A stretch of 18,568 bases of DNA. It comes from Actinomycetes bacterium (GTDB taxonomy: Bacteria; Actinomycetota; Acidimicrobiia; Acidimicrobiales; SZUA-35). Below, in pieces: positions 15,759-18,568 of this stretch. Location of the stretch: the NCBI GenBank assembly GCA_024227975.1, contig JAAETV010000024.1, positions 1 to 18,568 of the forward strand, in the 5' to 3' direction. Made by a program: the position numbers and the translations under genes. How positions within the stretch are numbered: the first letter of the stretch is position 1; each line of letters opens with the position of its first letter. Under the pieces are notes generated by a model. The model saw only the letters and a list, made by a program, of their open reading frames with translations. It had not been told where the DNA came from and made no database searches.

Positions 15759-16115
15759 TCAGCTAGCCAGGCTCTGACGGTTCGCCAATCTGGCCGCGAT
15801 GACGATGGCCCCAGCGGCGCCCGCGGTAGCCGCTGCTGCTATCCCACCGATGTAGGCGGCCTTTCGGTTGCGCCGGTGAAGCCGGTGGACGGTTGCCGGT
15901 GGCCTCAAAGCGGCCAGGATGTCATCCAGGAGACGGTCATCGGGGACCAGATAGTGGCCGCGGAGCGAGGTCAAGGCCCGCAACAGCTTGCGGTATTGGG
16001 CCAGCTCGGCCTGGCATCGCAGACAGGCGTCGACGTGGCGCTCGGCGTTGGTCGGCAACTGGTTTAGACCATCAGCGATCTCGGCCAGCTGTAGGCTGAT
16101 CGTCTCACACTGCAC
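15759..16115 (-). CDS. Membrane-anchored zinc anti-sigma factor (ZAS family)
   Basis: A 118-aa protein. Its N-terminal half holds the zinc anti-sigma motif HVDACLRC, that is His27-x3-Cys31-x2-Cys34, which in this family holds a structural or redox-active zinc and wraps the sigma factor. A single membrane helix lies at about 86-108 near the C-terminus, so the protein is probably tethered with the sigma-binding domain in the cytoplasm and only a short tail outside. The start is GTG 16115, with GAGGAG about 7 nt upstream, overlapping the sigma gene end by 11 nt; a longer in-frame reading upstream is out of the family and inside the sigma gene. The overlap is the usual sign of a cognate sigma/anti-sigma pair. 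The signal sensed cannot be told. Confidence 0.88.
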   Translation of the reverse strand: MQCETISLQLAEIADGLNQLPTNAERHVDACLRCQAELAQYRKLLRALTSLRGHYLVPDDRLLDDILAALRPPATVHRLHRRNRKAAYIGGIAAAATAGAAGAIVIAARLANRQSLAS

Positions 16116-16683
16116 GGGCTTGCTCCTCTTCACCCAGTGGATACAACCGTTCCCTGAGCCGCTTGCGGGCTCGGTGGAGGCGGACCTTGGCCGCTGACTC
16201 GGTGATACCGAGCTGGTTTGCGATCGCCTCGTGGGGGAGGTCGTAGATATCACGGAGCACAACAACAGCTCGGAGCTTGGGCGGGAGGGCGAGCAGGGCT
16301 TCGGTCAGTTGGTCGCGCAGATCACCGATTCCGGCCCGCTGTTCCGGATCGGTCTGGGGGTGAGAGTCAGCAATGGCGGGATCGTCGGGGAGGGGGTCGT
16401 GGTCGTGACGACCCTGTCGCCCAAGGTGGGTGTTGGCGCAATTGGCCGTAATCCGGTGGAGCCAGGTCGAGAATTGGGCATCACCACGGAACCGCTTCAA
16501 GCCCTTGTGGGCACGAAGATAGGTCTCCTGAACCACGTCGCGTGCGTCCTCCTCATCACCAACCAGGCGGAATGCCAGGGTGTAGGTGTCGGCGTAGGTG
16601 AGACGAACCAGCTCTTCGAAGGCCAGGTGGTCACCCGCCTTCGCCTCTTCGATCAGCTCGTCGACATCTGTCGACTCCACCAC
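16105..16683 (-). CDS. ECF-family RNA polymerase sigma factor
   Basis: A 192-aa group 4 sigma factor. The sigma2 domain (about 14-85) includes FEELVRLTYADTYTLAFRLV, DEEDARDVVQETYLRAHKG and FRGDAQFSTWLHRITANCA. The sigma4 domain (about 125-185) has ALPPKLRAVVVLRDIYDLPHEAIANQLG and the helix-turn-helix segment ESAAKVRLHRARKRL. The length suits the ECF class, and no sigma3 domain is present. It recruits RNA polymerase to stress-type promoters. Start: GTG 16683, followed by a second GTG, with GAGG about 6 nt upstream. Its partner is the overlapping zinc anti-sigma factor gene. Two AGGGG-TACGT repeats lie just upstream and may take part in control. The exact ECF subgroup and regulon cannot be called. 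Confidence 0.95.
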   Translation of the reverse strand: MVESTDVDELIEEAKAGDHLAFEELVRLTYADTYTLAFRLVGDEEDARDVVQETYLRAHKGLKRFRGDAQFSTWLHRITANCANTHLGRQGRHDHDPLPDDPAIADSHPQTDPEQRAGIGDLRDQLTEALLALPPKLRAVVVLRDIYDLPHEAIANQLGITESAAKVRLHRARKRLRERLYPLGEEEQARAV

Positions 16684-16704
16684 ATCAGACCTCGATACTG
16701 GCTA

Positions 16705-16731
16705 AGGGGTTACGTACCCGAGGGGCTACGT
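16705..16731. repeat. Tandem 11-mer upstream of the ECF sigma gene
   Basis: AGGGGTTACGT (16705-16715) and AGGGGCTACGT (16721-16731) differ in one base, with a 16-nt period. They sit 22-48 nt upstream of the sigma start codon, a plausible place for an operator or promoter element. No standard -10/-35 pair is convincing here. Confidence 0.4.
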
Positions 16732-16757
16732 GACAAACCTGTGACCATCTCAGCGTA

Positions 16758-16774
16758 GCCGGCTCGAGGCCGGC
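16758..16774. other. Small inverted repeat in the sigma/coiled-coil intergenic region
   Basis: GCCGGC at 16758-16763 and 16769-16774 flank TCGAG, a 6-bp stem. It lies between the divergent sigma and coiled-coil genes. I cannot tell whether it acts as an operator or as an RNA element. Confidence 0.35.
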
Positions 16775-16927
16775 CCGTTCAGGTGACATCCCATGAAGGG
16801 GACGGACCAGGTGTCTCGGTGGGCCCAACTCTCGCTGTCAGAGCCCTTCAGTAGGGTGGTTGACGCTTCCCCGATTGCGACCAATTGACACCAACGAGGA
16901 TCCCATGTCGAGGAAGGGGGGCTCCAC

Positions 16928-17302
16928 ATGCCGTTGTCCGATGATGAGCCACCGGCGACGAGAGAGGAACTGCACCAGCTTGCGGCCGAGCTCGACCAAC
17001 ACTCATCCGAAATGAGGTCTGAGCTGACCATCGAGTTGGGTGAGCTTCGCCACGAACTGAGCCGGCTCGGGCTGCGACTCCAACGTGAGGTGCGTCGCTC
17101 GGTCGAACATGCCACCGATCTCGCTCGGGCCGATCTCGACCGGGCCCAATCAAGACAAGATGCTCAAGTCGAGGAGTTCACCAATCATCTCCGCACCATC
17201 GGGTCGGGGCTGGAGTCGAGGTTGAACCTCGCGGTGACGATGGCGGCCCTTGTCTCGGTCCTTACCGTGATCGCGGCCATGGTGTATCTCGTGGGCTGGT
17301 GA
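16928..17302 (+). CDS. Small tail-anchored coiled-coil membrane protein, unknown function
   Basis: This is the only plus-strand gene that I support. It encodes 124 aa: a charged N-terminus, then a long Glu/Arg/Leu-rich helix with heptad-like leucine spacing from about 12 to 98 (a coiled coil), then one C-terminal membrane helix (about 100-122) ending in GW. It has no signal peptide, so the long helix faces the cytoplasm. AAGGGGGG about 6 nt before ATG 16928 is the ribosome binding site. The gene is divergent from the ECF sigma gene and converges on the SDR gene, whose stop is 13 nt away. I do not recognise the family. Real gene status is supported by composition, RBS and the clear coil plus anchor architecture. 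Confidence 0.75.
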   Translation: MPLSDDEPPATREELHQLAAELDQHSSEMRSELTIELGELRHELSRLGLRLQREVRRSVEHATDLARADLDRAQSRQDAQVEEFTNHLRTIGSGLESRLNLAVTMAALVSVLTVIAAMVYLVGW

Positions 17303-17305
17303 ACT

Positions 17306-17319
17306 CTGATCGAGATCAG
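17306..17319. terminator. Small palindrome between convergent genes
   Basis: CTGATC (17306-17311) pairs with GATCAG (17314-17319) around a 2-nt spacer, a position suited to a bidirectional terminator. It is short, has no T-run, and overlaps the SDR stop, so it is weak. Confidence 0.3.
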
Positions 17320-18317
17320 GAGCTGTCGCCATAGAGCAGGGGTGAGTCAGCGCTCCAGGGTAATTCATCTTCGACAACGTTGAGATGGACCTGCTTCCAG
17401 GTCACGGCCACGCCGAGGTCGGCGCCGCTCTGCTGGCCAGCGGGTTCAACTGCGTCGACCAGGAGCTCGAACATGCCCTGGTTGATTGCCTCTGTGGGCT
17501 GACTCAGGAGCTGAGCGAAGGCTTCGGCGCACTCGTAGGTCTCCAACATCCGCGGCTGCCAGCGCCCGTAGACCTTCTCGTTTTCGGCGTACTCGTTTGT
17601 CATGCCCGTACGGATGAAGGGGAATAACACGCTCGAGCACGAGACCCGTTCAGCTGATCGACCCAGATTGACCTCGAGTACCTTGGGAAGCCGGAGGACC
17701 GCCCAATTGGAGATGGCGTAGCCGGGGACTGATGGCCCCGGGTCGATGGCCTGGCGAGACGAGACATAGATGAACTGCACGTCTTCATCGTGGTAAACCG
17801 CCTCGCCGGCCCAGAGGTGGGTCGAGGCAAGGAACCCGTCGATCTTGGTGTCCAGCACCCTGCGCGATTCCTGGAGGCTGTCGATGAAGTGCTGACGGAC
17901 GCGGGCCCGACGCAGGGCATTGGACTCGTCTTCGATGGTGCGCAGGGCACGACCGAACGAGTAGCCGCTCTCGGTCAACCCCGAGTTGCAGATAACCAGG
18001 TTCGGGGGCAAGCCGCCCATCTGCTCGATGACATAGCTGCGGGTGGCCCATAGGTCACGGAGGTTGGTGACGTCGGCCTGGAGGGGGAAGGCATCGACCC
18101 CACGGGCTTGGAGCTGGGCTACCAGATCGAAGCCGTCCTCGTAGCTGCGATGGAAGTGGACACCGACGGAGTCGGCTCCATTGAGACCAGCCGTCAGGGC
18201 GAACGCCTGGCCGATGCCTCCATCCTTGCCAGCACCCGTGATCAACACGCGCTTGCCTTCGAAGCCGGCTCGGAGCTGCTCGTCGAATCGGAACTTGTCG
18301 GCATCGGCAGAGTACAT
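17316..18317 (-). CDS. SDR-family oxidoreductase with atypical active site
   Basis: A 333-aa short-chain dehydrogenase/reductase fold. The nucleotide-binding loop GAGKDGGIG (28-36) is a Gly-rich variant, NSG (111-113) replaces NAG, and the serine of YVSS is followed by the YAISN motif (Tyr200 to Asn204). The classical catalytic Lys of YxxxK is Asn. The protein is longer than the usual 250 aa, with an insert between the NSG motif and the active-site serine and a C-terminal extension, so it may be a divergent enzyme or a non-catalytic relative. Substrate and pathway are unknown. ATG 18317 is preferred over GTG 18323, since a promoter ends 8 nt upstream and no Shine-Dalgarno is seen. It is between the tuf terminator and a convergent gene, so it forms its own transcript. 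Confidence 0.85.
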   Translation of the reverse strand: MYSADADKFRFDEQLRAGFEGKRVLITGAGKDGGIGQAFALTAGLNGADSVGVHFHRSYEDGFDLVAQLQARGVDAFPLQADVTNLRDLWATRSYVIEQMGGLPPNLVICNSGLTESGYSFGRALRTIEDESNALRRARVRQHFIDSLQESRRVLDTKIDGFLASTHLWAGEAVYHDEDVQFIYVSSRQAIDPGPSVPGYAISNWAVLRLPKVLEVNLGRSAERVSCSSVLFPFIRTGMTNEYAENEKVYGRWQPRMLETYECAEAFAQLLSQPTEAINQGMFELLVDAVEPAGQQSGADLGVAVTWKQVHLNVVEDELPWSADSPLLYGDSS

Positions 18318-18325
18318 GGTCACCG

Positions 18326-18354
18326 AGTATCCGAGTCAGATCTCAGTATTGCAA
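18326..18354 (-). promoter_or_regulatory. Promoter of the SDR gene
   Basis: TTGCAA (18354-18349) and GATACT (18331-18326) are separated by 17 nt on the minus strand, with four of six matches each. The start site falls at about 18319-18317, on or near the ATG, implying a leaderless mRNA. Confidence 0.55.
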
Positions 18355-18359
18355 GTCCG

Positions 18360-18397
18360 AAAACAGGAGCGGACCCTGCAGCCCTGCAGGGTCCGCT
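18360..18397 (-). terminator. Strong intrinsic terminator of tuf
   Basis: AGCGGACCCTGCAG (18368-18381) pairs perfectly with 18384-18397 over 14 bp (in practice a 13-bp stem with a small loop). On the minus strand it is followed by CCTG and TTTT (18363-18360). It starts about 27 nt after the tuf stop codon. Confidence 0.88.
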
Positions 18398-18423
18398 GTC
18401 TCGTTCTGGATGCTTCTCAGGTC

Positions 18424-18568
18424 CTATTTGATGATCTTGGTGACACGACCGGCACCAACCGTCCGGCCACCCTCACGAATAGCGAACCGCAAACCCTCAT
18501 CCATCGCAATCGGATTAATCAACTCAACCGTCATCTCCGTATTATCACCCGGCATACACATCTCCGTA
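18424..18568 (-). CDS. tuf: Elongation factor Tu, C-terminal 47 residues (5' part cut by window edge)
   Basis: The reading frame gives the EF-Tu C-terminus: [19 protein letters not shown], then [20 protein letters not shown] and RVTKIIK before TAG. This is domain III of the GTPase that carries aminoacyl-tRNA to the ribosome. Of 25 codons ending in a pyrimidine, 18 end in T, and ACG, TTG and CCG appear where the neighbouring core genes prefer C-ending codons; only the last few codons (GTC ACC AAG ATC ATC) look like the rest of the window. The strong terminator downstream marks the end of its operon. The rest of the str operon lies outside. Confidence 0.97.
   Translation of the reverse strand, partial: TEMCMPGDNTEMTVELINPIAMDEGLRFAIREGGRTVGAGRVTKIIK

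Noticed and set aside
15746..15764. AGCTGA/TCAGCT inverted repeat as terminator of the anti-sigma gene
   Set aside because: The stem overlaps the last codons and stop, is only 6 bp and AT-containing, and has no T-run.

Overview
This window looks like the conserved transcription/translation core locus of a high-GC Gram-positive bacterium (Actinomycetota; an Acidimicrobiia-like lineage is my best guess, not proven). The reasons are the G+C-rich sequence, the order tRNA-Trp, secE, nusG, rplK, rplA, rplJ, rplL, rpoB, rpoC, a NusG with a long acidic N-terminal extension, a zinc-binding anti-sigma factor paired with an ECF sigma factor, and GTG/TTG starts. All genes but one lie on the minus strand, so transcription runs from right to left.

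Right to left. The 3' end of tuf (EF-Tu) enters at the right edge and ends in a very strong terminator. A probably leaderless SDR-family gene follows. It converges on the only plus-strand gene, a small tail-anchored coiled-coil protein of unknown function. Next come an ECF sigma factor gene and an overlapping gene for a membrane-anchored zinc anti-sigma factor. After a short gap the core cluster begins: tRNA-Trp(CCA), secE, nusG (GTGA overlap), rplK, rplA, a 225-nt leader, rplJ and rplL. A 473-nt intergenic region then carries hairpins, a partial duplication of the rplL end and a consensus promoter, and leads to rpoB and rpoC. Tandem terminator hairpins close rpoC.

Beyond rpoC lies a translationally coupled pair for a DsbB/BdbC-type membrane thiol oxidase and a membrane-anchored thioredoxin-like protein. 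A zinc-dependent MDR dehydrogenase gene follows, and then a transmembrane Ser/Thr protein kinase gene cut by the left edge.

The core genes supply RNA polymerase (beta, beta'), its elongation factor NusG, the ribosomal stalk (L10, L7/L12), L1 and L11, and the SecE translocon subunit. The most unusual observation is that RpoC keeps its N-terminal zinc site but has lost all four cysteines of the second, normally invariant zinc site. Other points of interest are the DsbB-type pair in an apparent actinobacterium, an SDR with Asn in place of the catalytic Lys, candidate leaderless genes with TANNNT-N6-ATG, U-ending codons in the tuf fragment, and the architecture of the rplL-rpoB gap. I see no mobile element, CRISPR array or phage gene.
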